64,000 bases of DNA from Crossaster papposus (Eukaryota > Echinodermata > Asteroidea > Velatida > Solasteridae), in contig JBAIAA010000516.1 in the NCBI GenBank assembly GCA_037893245.1, positions 372,001 to 436,000 on the forward strand, read 5' to 3'. Under the pieces are notes generated by a model. That model was not told where the DNA came from and made no database searches. It saw only the letters and a list, made by a program, of their open reading frames with translations. Both the position numbers and the translations under genes were made by a program. Shown here piece after piece: positions 37,961 through 50,388 of this stretch (within the stretch, counting starts at the first letter, position 1; each line of letters opens with the position of its first letter).

Positions 37961-39127
37961 ATAGGAAGGGGGCCTCCAGGTATGGCAAAATTAGCAATTT
38001 GACCCGGGTCATGCTTTGTTAGTATTTTATTTCGATTTTCTGAAAATTGTAACGTTAACACACGCGTTTCAAATTCGCCATAGGTTTGTGCACACAATCC
38101 CCGCCCACAAATAAGGGCATGAAGGAAAGCATGCCCCGGGAAGGGGCTGGGTGTTAGGAGATAGAGGGGGGCCTCCAGGAATGGCAAAATTAGCAATTTG
38201 ACCCGGGGCATGCTTTGTTAGTATTTTATTTCGATTTTCCGAAATTTTAACGTTAACACACGCGTTTCAAATTCGCCATAGGTTTGTGCATACAATCCCC
38301 GCCCACAAATAAGGGCATGAAGGAAAGCATGCCACGGGAAGGGGCTGGGTGTTAGGAGATAGAGGGGGGCCTCCAGGTATGGCAAAATTAGCAATTTGAC
38401 CCGGGGCATGCTTTGTTAGTATTTTATTTCGATTTTCCGAAATTTGTACGTTAACACACGCGTTTCAAATTCGCCATAGGTTTGTGCATACAATCCCCGC
38501 CCACAAATAAGGGCATGAAGGAAAGCATGCCCCGGGAAGGGGCTGGGTGTTAGGAGATAGGAAGGGGGCCTCCAGGTATGGCAAAATTTGCAATTTGACC
38601 CGGGGCATGCTTTGTTAGTATTTTATTTCGATTTTCCGAAATTTGTACGTTAACACACGCGTTTCAAATTCGCCATAGGTTTGTGCATACAATCCCCGCC
38701 CACAAATAAGGGCATGAAGGAAAGCATGCCCCGGGAAGGGGCTGGGTGTTAGGAGATAGGAAGGGGGCCTCCAGGTATGGCAAAATTAGCAATTTGACCC
38801 GGGTCATGCTTTGTTAGTATTTTATTTCGATTTTCTGAAAATTGTAACGTTAACACACGCGTTTCAAATTCGCCATAGGTTTGTGCACACAATCCCCGCC
38901 CACAAATAAGGGCATGAAGGAAAGCATGCCCCGGGAAGGGGCTGGGTGTTAGGAGATAGAGGGGGGCCTCCAGGAATGGCAAAATTAGCAATTTGACCCG
39001 GGGCATGCTTTGTTAGTATTTTATTTCGATTTTCCGAAATTTTAACGTTAACACACGCGTTTCAAATTCGCCATAGGTTTGTGCATACAATCCCCGCCCA
39101 CAAATAAGGGCATGAAGGAAAGCATGC
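37961..39127 (+). repeat. 4-mer repeat (795 bp), copy plus partial copy
   Basis: The rare 'gataggaagg' form occurs at 37,960, 38,556 and 38,755, spaced 596 and 199 bp; the first and third are 795 bp apart and followed by matching units. The second partial copy diverges near 39,127 ('gccccggg' against 'gccacggg'). Confidence 0.7.
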
Positions 39128-40830
39128 CCCGGGAAGGGGCTGGGTGTTAGGAGATAGAGGGGGGCCTCCAGGAATGGCACAATTAGCAATTTGACCCGGG
39201 GCATGCTTTGTTAGTATTTTATTTCGATTTTCTGAACATTTTAACGTTAACACACGCGTTTCAAATTCGCCATAGGTTTGTGCACACAATCCCCGCCAAC
39301 AAATAAGGGCATGAAGGAAAGCATGCCCCGGAAAGGGGCTGGGTGTTAGGAGATAGAGGGGGGCCTCCAGGTATGGCAAAATTAGCAATTTGACCCGGGT
39401 CATGCTTTGTTAGTATTTTATTTCGATTTTCTGAAAATTGTAACGTTAACACACGCGTTTCAAATTCGCCATAGGTTTGTGCACACAATCCCCGCCCACA
39501 AATAAGGGCATGAAGGAAAGCATGCCACGGGAAGGGGCTGGTGTTAGGAGATAGAGGGGGGCCTCCAGGAATGGCAAAATTAGCAATTTGACCCGGGGCA
39601 TGCTTTGTTAGTATTTTATTTCGATTTTCTGAAAATTGTAACGTTAACACACGCGTTTCAAATTCGCCATAGGTTTGTGCACACAATCCCCGCCCACAAA
39701 TAAGGGCATGAAGGAAAGCATGCCACGGGAAGGGGCTGGGTGTTAGGAGATAGAGGGGGGCCTCCAGGTATGGCAAAATTAGCAATTTGACCCGGGGCAT
39801 GCTTTGTTAGTATTTTATTTCGATTTTCCGAAATTTTTACGTTAACACACGCGTTTCAAATTCGCCATAGGTTTGTGCATACAATCCCCGCCCACAAATA
39901 AGGGCATGAAGGAAAGCATGCCCCGGGAAGGGGCTGGGTGTTAGGAGATAGAGGGGGGCCTCCAGGTATGGCAAAATTAGCAATTTGACCCGGGTCATGC
40001 TTTGTTAGTATTTTATTTCGATTTTCTGAAAATTGTAACGTTAACACACGCGTTTCAAATTCGCCATAGGTTTGTGCACACAATCCCCGCCCACAAATAA
40101 GGGCATGAAGGAAAGCATGCCACGGGAAGGGGCTGGGTGTTAGAAGATAGAGGGGGGCCTCCAGGAATGGCAAAATTAGCAATTTGACCCGGGGCATGCT
40201 TTGTTAGTATTTTATTTCGATTTTCTGAAAATTTTAACGTTAACACACGCGTTTCAAATTCGCCATAGGTTTGTGCACACAATCCCCGCCCACAAATAAG
40301 GGCATGAAGGAAAGCATGCCCCGGGAAGGGGCTGGGTGTTAGGAGATAGAGGGGGGCCTCCAGGAATGGCAAAATTAGCAATTTGACCCGGGCATGCTTT
40401 GTTAGTATTTTATTTCGATTTTCTGAAAATGTTAACGTTAACACACGCGTTTCAAATTCGCCATAGGTTTGTGCACACAATCCCCGCCCACAAATAAGGG
40501 CATGAAGGAAAGCATGCCCCGGGAAGGGACTGGGTGTTAGGAGATAGAGGGGGGCCCCCAGGAATGGCAAAATTAGCAATTTGACCCGGGGCATGCTTTG
40601 TTAGTATTTTATTTCGATTTTCTGAAAACTTTAACGTTAACACACGCGCTTCAAATTCGCCATAGGTTTGTGCATACAATCCCCGCCCACAAATAAGGGC
40701 ATGAAGGAAAGCATGCCCCGGGAAGGGGCTGGGTGTTAGGAGATAGAGGGGGGCCTCCAGGAATGGCAAAATTAGCAATTTGACCCGGGGCATGCTTTGT
40801 TAGTATTTTATTTCGATTTTCTGAAAATGT
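38845..40830 (+). repeat. 10-mer repeat, copy 1 (~1,985 bp)
   Basis: Ten units with five 1-bp deletions. Landmarks: 'gccaacaaat' at 39,295, 'ggctggtgtt' (1-bp deletion) at 39,536, 'cccgggcatgc' at 40,387, then 'gggactggg' and 'actttaac'. The same landmarks recur at +1,985/1,986 twice. The left limit is a cassette difference at about 38,837. Confidence 0.8.
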
Positions 40831-42815
40831 TAACGTTAACACACGCGTTTCAAATTCGCCATAGGTTTGTGCACACAATCCCCGCCCACAAATAAGGGCA
40901 TGAAGGAAAGCATGCCCCGGGAAGGGGCTGGGTGTTAGGAGATAGAGGGGGGCCTCCAGGAATGGCAAAATTAGCAATTTGACCCGGGGCATGCTTTGTT
41001 AGTATTTTATTTCGATTTTCCGAAATTTTAACGTTAACACACGCGTTTCAAATTCGCCATAGGTTTGTGCATACAATCCCCGCCCACAAATAAGGGCATG
41101 AAGGAAAGCATGCCCCGGGAAGGGGCTGGGTGTTAGGAGATAGAGGGGGGCCTCCAGGAATGGCACAATTAGCAATTTGACCCGGGGCATGCTTTGTTAG
41201 TATTTTATTTCGATTTTCTTAACATTTTAACGTTAACACACGCGTTTCAAATTCGCCATAGGTTTGTGCACACAATCCCCGCCAACAAATAAGGGCATGA
41301 AGGAAAGCATGCCCCGGAAAGGGGCTGGGTGTTAGGAGATAGAGGGGGCCTCCAGGTATGGCAAAATTAGCAATTTGACCCGGGTCATGCTTTGTTAGTA
41401 TTTTATTTCGATTTTCTGAAAATTGTAACGTTAACACACGCGTTTCAAATTCGCCATAGGTTTGTGCACACAATCCCCGCCCACAAATAAGGGCATGAAG
41501 GAAAGCATGCCACGGGAAGGGGCTGGTGTTAGGAGATAGAGGGGGGCCTCCAGGAATGGCAAAATTAGCAATTTGACCCGGGGCATGCTTTGTTAGTATT
41601 TTATTTCGATTTTCTGAAAATTGTAACGGTAACACACGCGTTTCAAATTCGCCATAGGTTTGTGCACACAATCCCCGCCCACAAATAAGGGCATGAAGGA
41701 AAGCATGCCACGGGAAGGGGCTGGGTGTTAGGAGATAGAGGGGGGCCTCCAGGTATGGCAAAATTAGCAATTTGACCCGGGGCATGCTTTGTTAGTATTT
41801 TATTTCGATTTTCCGAAATTTGTACGTTAACACACGCGTTTCAAATTCGCCATAGGTTTGTGCATACAATCCCCGCCCACAAATAAGGGCATGAAGGAAA
41901 GCATGCCCCGGGAAGGGGCTGGGTGTTAGGAGATAGAGGGGGGCCTCCAGGTATGACAAAATTAGCAATTTGACCCGGGTCATGCTTTGTTAGTATTTTA
42001 TTTCGATTTTCTGAAAATTGTAACGTTAACACACGCGTTTCAAATTCGCCATAGGTTTGTGCACACAATCCCCGCCCACAAATAAGGGCATGAAGGAAAG
42101 CATGCCACGGGAAGGGGCTGGGTGTTAGAAGATAGAGGGGGGCCTCCAGGAATGGCAAAATTAGCAATTTGACCCGGGGCATGCTTTGTTAGTATTTTAT
42201 TTCGATTTTCTGAAAATTTTAACGTTAACACACGCGTTTCAAATTCGCCATAGGTTTGTGCACACAATCCCCGCCCACAAATAAGGGCATGAAGGAAAGC
42301 ATGCCCCGGGAAGGGGCTGGGTGTTAGGAGATAGAGGGGGGCCTCCAGGAATGGCAAAATTAGCAATTTGACCCGGGCATGCTTTGTTAGTATTTTATTT
42401 CGATTTTCTGAAAATGTTAACGTTAACACACGCGTTTCAAATTCGCCATAGGTTTGTGCACACAATCCCCGCCCACAAATAAGGGCATGAAGGAAAGCAT
42501 GCCCCGGGAAGGGACTGGGTGTTAGGAGATAGAGGGGGGCCTCCAGGAATGGCAAAATTAGCAATTTGACCCGGGGCATGCTTTGTTAGTATTTTATTTC
42601 GATTTTCTGAAAACTTTAACGTTAACACACGCGTTTCAAATTCGCCATAGGTTTGTGCATACAATCCCCGCCCACAAATAAGGGCATGAAGGAAAGCATG
42701 CCCCGGGAAGGGGCTGGGTGTTAGGAGATAGAGGGGGGCCTCCAGGAATGGCAAAATTAGCAATTTGACCCGGGGCATGCTTTGTTAGTATTTTATTTCG
42801 ATTTTCTGAAAATGT
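40831..42815 (+). repeat. 10-mer repeat, copy 2
   Basis: Landmarks at 41,281 (gccaacaaat), 41,521 (ggctggtgtt) and 42,372 (cccgggcatgc). Private changes are 'tttcttaac' (about 41,217), a 5-G run at 41,344-41,348 and 'aacggtaac' (about 41,627). Confidence 0.8.
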
Positions 42816-44800
42816 TAACGTTAACACACGCGTTTCAAATTCGCCATAGGTTTGTGCACACAATCCCCGCCCACAAATAAGGGCATGAAGGAAAGCATGC
42901 CCCGGGAAGGGGCTGGGTGTTAGGAGATAGAGGGGGGCCTCCAGGAATGGCAAAATTAGCAATTTGACCCGGGGCATGCTTTGTTAGTATTTTATTTCGA
43001 TTTTCCGAAATTGTAACGTTAACACACGCGTTTCAAATTCGCCATAGGTTTGTGCATACAATCCCCGCCCACAAATAAGGGCATGAAGGAAAGCATGCCC
43101 CGGGAAGGGGCTGGGTGTTAGGAGATAGAGGGGGGCCTCCAGGAATGGCACAATTAGCAATTTGACCCGGGGCATGCTTTGTTAGTATTTTATTTCGATT
43201 TTCTGAACATTTTAACGTTAACACACGCGTTTCAAATTCGCCATAGGTTTGTGCACACAATCCCCGCCAACAAATAAGGGCATGAAGGAAAGCATGCCCC
43301 GGAAAGGGGCTGGGTGTTAGGAGATAGAGGGGGGCCTACAGGTATGGCAAAATTAGCAATTTGACCCGGGTCATGCTTTGTTAGTATTTTATTTCGATTT
43401 TCTGAAAATTGTAACGTTAACACACGCGTTTCAAATTCGCCATAGGTTTGTGCACACAATCCCCGCCCACAAATAAGGGCATGAAGGAAAGCATGCCACG
43501 GGAAGGGGCTGGTGTTAGGAGATAGAGGGGGGCCTCCAGGAATGGCAAAATTAGCAATTTGACCCGGGGCATGCTTTGTTAGTATTTTATTTCGATTTTC
43601 TGAAAATTGTAACGTTAACACACGCGTTTCAAATTCGCCATAGGTTTGTGCACACAATCCCCGCCCACAAATAAGGGCATGAAGGAAAGCATGCCACGGG
43701 AAGGGGCTGGGTGTTAGGAGATAGAGGGGGGCCTCCAGGTATGGCAAAATTAGCAATTTGACCCGGGGCATGCTTTGTTAGTATTTTATTTCGATTTTCC
43801 GAAATTTTTACGTTAACACACGCGTTTCAAATTCGCCATAGGTTTGTGCATACAATCCCCGCCCACAAATAAGGGCATGAAGGAAAGCATGCCCCGGGAA
43901 GGTGCTGGGTGTTAGGAGATAGAGGGGGGCCTCCAGGTATGGCAAAATTAGCAATTTGACCCGGGTCATGCTTTGTTAGTATTTTATTTCGATTTTCTGA
44001 AAATTGTAACGTTAACACACGCGTTTCAAATTCGCCATAGGTTTGTGCACACAATCCCCGCCCACAAATAAGGGCATGAAGGAAAGCATGCCACGGGAAG
44101 GGGCTGGGTGTTAGGAGATAGAGGGGGGCCTCCAGGAATGGCAAAATTAGCAATTTGACCCGGGGCATGCTTTGTTAGTATTTTATTTCGATTTTCTGAA
44201 AATGTTAACGTTAACACACGCGTTTCAAATTCGCCATAGGTTTGTGCACACAATCCCCGCCCACAAATAAGGGCATGAAGGAAAGCATGCCCCGGGAAGG
44301 GGCTGGGTGTTAGGAGATAGAGGGGGGCCTCCAGGAATGGCAAAATTAGCAATTTGACCCGGGCATGCTTTGTTAGTATTTTATTTCGATTTTCTGAAAA
44401 TGTTAACGTTAACACACGCGTTTCAAATTCGCCATAGGTTTGTGCACACAATCCCCGCCCACAAATAAGGGCATGAAGGAAAGCATGCCCCGGGAAGGGA
44501 CTGGGTGTTAGGAGATAGAGGGGGGCCTCCAGGAATGGCAAAATTAGCAATTTGACCCGGGGCATGCTTTGTTAGTATTTTATTTCGTTTTTCTGAAAAC
44601 TTTAACGTTAACACACGCGTTTCAAATTCGCCATAGGTTTGTGCATACAATCCCCGCCCACAAATAAGGGCATGAAGGAAAGCATGCCCCAGGAAGGGGC
44701 TGGGTGTTAGGAGATAGAGGGGGGCCTCCAGGAATGGCAAAATTAGCAATTTGACCCGGGTCATGCTTTGTTAGTATTTTATTTCAATTTTCTGAAAATG
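42816..44800 (+). repeat. 10-mer repeat, copy 3 (diverging at the end)
   Basis: Landmarks at 43,266, 43,507 and 44,358. After about 44.6 kb the expected 'ccgaaat' and 'ggcacaatta' units are missing and the sequence moves straight into the next copy, which is therefore an 8-mer step (1,589 bp). Confidence 0.7.
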
Positions 44801-46390
44801 TTAACGTTAACACACGCGTTTCAAATTCGCCATAGGTTTGTGCACACAATCCCCGCCCACAAATAAGGGCATGAAGGAAAGCATGCCCCGGGAAGGGGCT
44901 GGGTGTTAGGAGATAGAGGGGGGCCTCCAGGTATGGCAAAATTAGCAATTTGACCCGGGTCATGCTTTGTTAGTATTTTATTTCGATTTTCTGAAAATTG
45001 TAACGTTAACACACGCGTTTCAAATTCGCCATAGGTTTGTGCACACAATCCCCGCCCACAAATAAGGGCATGAAGGAAAGCATGCCACGGGAAGGGGCTG
45101 GTGTTAGGAGATAGAGGGGGGCCTCCAGGAATGGCAAAATTAGCAATTTGACCCGGGGCATGCTTTGTTAGTATTTTATTTCGATTTTCTGAAAATTGTA
45201 ACGTTAACACACGCGTTTCAATTTCGCCATAGGTTTGTGCACACAATCCCCGCCCACAAATAAGGGCATAAAGGAAAGCATGCCACGGGAAGGGGCTGGG
45301 TGTTAGGAGATAGAGGGGGGCCTCCAGGTATGGCAAAATTAGCAATTTGACCCGGGGCATGCTTTGTTAGTATTTTATTTCGATTTTCCGAAATTTTTAC
45401 GTTAACACACGCGTTTCAAATTCGCCATAGGTTTGTGCATACAATCCCCGCCCACAAATAAGGGCATGAAGGAAAGCATGCCCCGGGAAGGGGCTGGGTG
45501 TTAGGAGATAGAGGGGGGCCTCCAGGTATGGCAAAATTAGCAATTTGACCCGGGTCATGCTTTGTTAGTATTTTATTTCGATTTTCTGAAAATTGTAACG
45601 TTAACACACGCGTTTCAAATTCGCCATAGGTTTGTGCACACAATCCCCGCCCACAAATAAGGGCATGAAGGAAAGCATGCCACGGGAAGGGGCTGGGTGT
45701 TAGGAGATAGAGGGGGGCCTCCAGGAATGGCAAAATTAGCAATTTGACCCGGGGCATGCTTTGTTAGTATTTTATTTCGATTTTCTGAAAATTTTAACGT
45801 TAACACACGCGTTTCAAATTCGCCATAGGTTTGTGCACACAATCCCCGCCCACAAATAAGGGCATGAAGGAAAGCATGCCCCGGGAAGGGGCTGGGTGTT
45901 AGGAGATAGAGGTGGGCCTCCAGGAATGGCAAAATTAGCAATTTGACCCGGGCATGCTTTGTTAGTATTTTATTTCGATTTTCTGAAAATGTTAACGTTA
46001 ACACACGCGTTTCAAATTCGCCATAGGTTTGTGCACACAATCCCCGCCCACAAATAAGGGCATGAAGGAAAGCATGCCCCGGGAAGGGACTGGGTGTTAG
46101 GAGATAGAGGGGGGCCTCCAAGAATGGCAAAATTAGCAATTTGACCCGGGGCATGCTTTGTTAGTATTTTATTTCGTTTTTCTGAAAACTTTAACGTTAA
46201 CACGCGCGTTTCAAATTCGCCATAGGTTTGTGCATACAATCCCCGCCCACAAATAAGGGCATGAAGGAAAGCATGCCCCAGGAAGGGGCTGGGTGTTAGG
46301 AGATAGAGGGGGGCCTCCAGGAATGGCAAAATTAGCAATTTGACCCGGGGCATGCTTTGTTAGTATTTTATTTCGATTTTCTGAAAATGT
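44801..46390 (+). repeat. Shortened (8-mer) copy of the 10-mer series
   Basis: 'ggctggtgtt' at 45,096 and 'cccgggcatgc' at 45,947 are both 1,589 bp after their partners in copy 3, so two units of the 10-mer were lost. The 'cgtttttctgaaaac' unit recurs near 44,587 and 46,176. Confidence 0.7.
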
Positions 46391-49300
46391 TAACGTTAAC
46401 ACGCGCGTTTCAAATTCGCCATAGGTTTGTGCACACAATCCCCGCCCACAAATAAGGGCATGAAGGAAAGCATGCCCCTGGAAGGGGCTGGGTGTTAGGA
46501 GATAGAGGGGGGCCTCCAGGAATGGCAAAATTAGCAATTTGACCCGGGGAATGCTTTGTTAGTATTTTATTTCGATTTTCTGAAAATGTTAACGTTAACA
46601 CACGCGTTTCAAATTCGCCATAGGTTTGTGCACACAATCCCCGCCCACAAATAAGGGCATGAAGGAAAGCATGCCCCGGGAAGGGGCTGGGTGTTAGGAG
46701 ATAGAGGGGGGCCTCCAGGAATGGCAAAATGAGCAATTTGACCCGGGGCATGCTTTGTTAGTATTTTATTTCGATTTTCTGAAAATTTTAACGTTAACAC
46801 ACGCGTTTCAAATTCGCCATAGGTTTGTGCACACAATCCCCGCCCACAAATAAGGGCATGAAGGAAAGCATGCCCCGGGAAGGGGCTGGGTGTTAGGAGA
46901 TAGAGGGGGGCCTCCAGGAATGGCAAAATTTGCAATTTGACCCGGGGCATGCTTTGTTAGTATTTTATTTCGATTTTCTGAAAATGTTAACGTTAACACG
47001 CGCGTTTCAAATTCGCCATAGGTTTGTGCACACAATCCCCGCCCACAAATAAGGGCATGAAGGAAAGCATGCCCCGGGAAGGGGCTGGGTGTTAGGAGAT
47101 AGAGGGGGGCCTCCAGGAATTGCAAAATTAGCAATTTGACCCGGGGCATGCTTTGTTAGTATTTTATTTCGATTTTCTGAAATTTTAACGTTAACACACG
47201 CGTTTCAAATTCGCCATAGGTTTGTGCACACAATCCCCGCCCACAAATAAGGGCATGAAGGAAAGCATGCCCCGGGAAGGGGCTGGGTGTTAGGAGATAG
47301 AGGGGGGCCTCCAGGAATGGCAAAATTAGCAATTTGACCCGGGGCATGCTTTGTTAGTATTTTATTTCGATTTTCTGAAAATGTTAACATTAACACACGC
47401 GTTTCAAATTCGCCATAGGTTTGTGCACACAATCCCCGCCCACAAATAAGGGCATGAAGGAAAGCATGCCCCGGGAAGGGGCTGGGTGTTAGGAGATAGA
47501 GGGGGGCCTCCAGGAATGGCAAAATTAGCAATTTGACCCGGGGAATGCTTTGTTAGTATTTTATTTCGATTTTCTGAAAATTGTAACGTTAACACACGCG
47601 TTTCAAATTCGCCATAGGTTTGTGCACACAATCCCCGCCCACAAATAAGGGCATGAAGGAAAGCATGCCCCGGGAAGGGGCTGGGTGTTAGGAGATAGAG
47701 GGGGGCCTCCAGGAATGGCAAAATTAGCAATTTGACCCGGGGCATGCTTTGTTAGTATTTTATTTCGATTTTCTGAAAATGTTAACGTTAACACACGCCT
47801 TTTAAATTCGCCAGAGGTTTGTGCATACAATCCCCGCCCACAAATAAGGGCATGAAGGAAAGCATGCCCCGGGAAGGGGCTGGGTGTTAGGAGATAGAGG
47901 GGGGCCTCCAGGAATGGCAAAATTAGCAATTTGATCCGGGGCATGCTTTGTTAGTATTTTATTTCGATTTTCTGAAAATTGTAACGTTAACACACGCGTT
48001 TCAAATTCGCCATAGGTTTGTGCACACAATCCCCGCCCACAAATAAGGGCATGAAGGAAAACATGCCCCGGGAAGGGGCTGGGTGTTAGGAGATAGAGGG
48101 GGGCCTCCAGGAATGGCAAAATTAGCAATTTGACCCGGGGCATGCTTTGTTAGTATTTTATTTCGATTTTCTGAAAACTTTAACGTTAACACACGCGTTT
48201 CAAATTCGCCATAGGTTTGTGCACACAATCCCCGCCCACAAATAAGGGCATGAAGGAAAGCATGCCCCGGGAAGGGGCTGGGTGTTAGGAGATAGAGGGG
48301 GGCCTCCAGGAATGGCAAAATTAGCAATTTGACCCGGGGCATGCTTTGTTAGTATTTTATTTCGATTTTCTGAACATGTTAACGTTAACACACGCGTTTC
48401 AAATTCGCCATAGGTTTGTGCACACAATCCCCGCCCACAAATAAGGGCATGAAGGAAAGCATGCCCCGGGAAGGGGCTGGGTGTTAGGAGATAGAGGGGG
48501 GCCTCCAGGAATGGCAAAATTAGCAATTTGACCCGGGGCATGCTTTGTTATTATTTTATTTCGATTTTCTGAAAATGTTAACGTTAACACACGCGTTTCA
48601 AATTCGCCATAGGTTTGTGCACACAATCCCCGCCCACAAATAAGGGCATGAAGGAAAGCATGCCCCGGGAAGGGGCTGGGTGTTAGGAGATAGAGGGGGG
48701 CCTCCAGGAATGGCAAAATTAGCAATTTGACCCGGGGCATGCTTTGTTAGTATTTTATTTCGATTTTCTGAGAATTTTAACGTTAACACACGCGTTTCAA
48801 ATTCTCCATAGGTTTGTGCACACAATCCACGCCCACAAATAAGGGCATGAAGGAAAGCATTCCCCGGGAAGGGGCTGGGTGTTAGGAGATAGAGGGGGGC
48901 CTCCAGGAATGGCAAAATTAGCAATTTGACCCGGGGCATGCTTTGTTAGTATTTTATTTCGATTTTCTGAACATTTTAACGTTAACACACGAGTTTCAAA
49001 TTCGCCATAGGTTTGTGCACACAATCCCCGCCCACAAATAAGGGCATGAAGGAAAGCATGCCCCGGGAAGGGACTGGGTGTTAGGAGATAGAGGGGGGCC
49101 TCCAGGAATGGCAAAATTAGCAATTTGACCCGGGGCATGCTTTGTTAGTATTTTATTTCGATTTTCTGAACATTTTAACGTTAACACACGCGTTTCAAAT
49201 TCGCCATAGGTTTGTGCACACAATCCCCGCCGACAAATAAGGGCATGAAGGAAAGCATGCCCCGGGAAGGGGCTGGGTGTTAGGAGATAGAAGGGGGCCT

Positions 49301-50388
49301 CCAGGAATGGCAAAATTAGCAATTTGACCCGGGGCATGCTTTGTTAGTATTTTGTTTCGATTTTCTGAAAATTGTAACGTTAACACACGCGTTTCAAATT
49401 CGCCATAGGTTTGTGCACACAATCCCCGCCCACAAATAAGGGCATGAAGGAAAGCCTGCCCCGGGAAGGGGCTGGGTGTTAGGAGATAGAGGGGGGCCTC
49501 CAGGAATGGCAAAATTAGCAATTTGACCCGGGGCATGCTTTGTTAGTATTTTATTTCGATTTTCTGAAAACTTTAACGTTAACACACGCGTTTCAAATTC
49601 GCCATAGGTTTGTGCACACAATCCCCGCCCACAAATAAGGGCATGAAGGGAAGCATGCCCCGGGAAGGGGCTGGGTGTTAGGAGATAGAGGGGGGCCTCA
49701 AGAAATGGCAAAATTAGCAATTTGACCCGGGGCATGCTTTGTTAGTATTTTATTTCGATTTTCTGAACATTTTAACGTTAACACACGCGTTTCAAATTCG
49801 CCATAGGTTTGTGCACACAATCCCCGCCCACAAATAAGGGCATGAAGGAAAGCATGCCCCGGGAAGGGGCTGGGTGTTAGAAGATAGAGGGGGGCCTCCA
49901 GGAATGGCAAAATTAGCAATTTGACCCGGGGCATGCTTTGTTAGTATTTTATTTCGATTTTCTGAAAATTTTAACGTTAACACACGCGTTTCAAATTCGC
50001 CATAGGTTTGTGCACACAATCCCCGCCCACAAATAAGGGCATGAAGGAAAGCATGCCCCGGGAAGGGGCTGGGTGTTAGGAGATAGAGGGGGGCCTCCAG
50101 GAATGGCAAAATTAGCAATTTGACCCGGGGAATGCTTTGTTAGTATTTTATTTCGATTTTCTGAAAATGTTAACGTTAACACACGCGTTTCAAATTCGCC
50201 ATAGGTTTGTGCACACAATCCCCGCCCACAAATAAGGGCATGAAGGAAAGCATGCCCCGGGAAGGGGCTGGGTGTTAGGAGATAGAGGGGGGCCTCCAAG
50301 AATGGCAAAATGAGCAATTTGACCCGGGGCATGCTTTGTTAGTATTTTATTTCGATTTTCTGAAAATTTTAACGTTAACACACGCGTT

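Larger units (their letters stand above)
27671..46390 (+). repeat. Array domain C
   Basis: Marked by 'caggtatgg', 'cccgggtcatgc', 'gccacggg', 'ttttccgaaat' and the 198-bp 'cccgggcatgc' unit, all rare or absent in domains A and B. It contains a 2,388-bp 12-mer pair, a 991-bp 5-mer pair, a 795-bp 4-mer pair and a 1,985/1,986/1,589-bp series. Edges are approximate. Confidence 0.6.
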
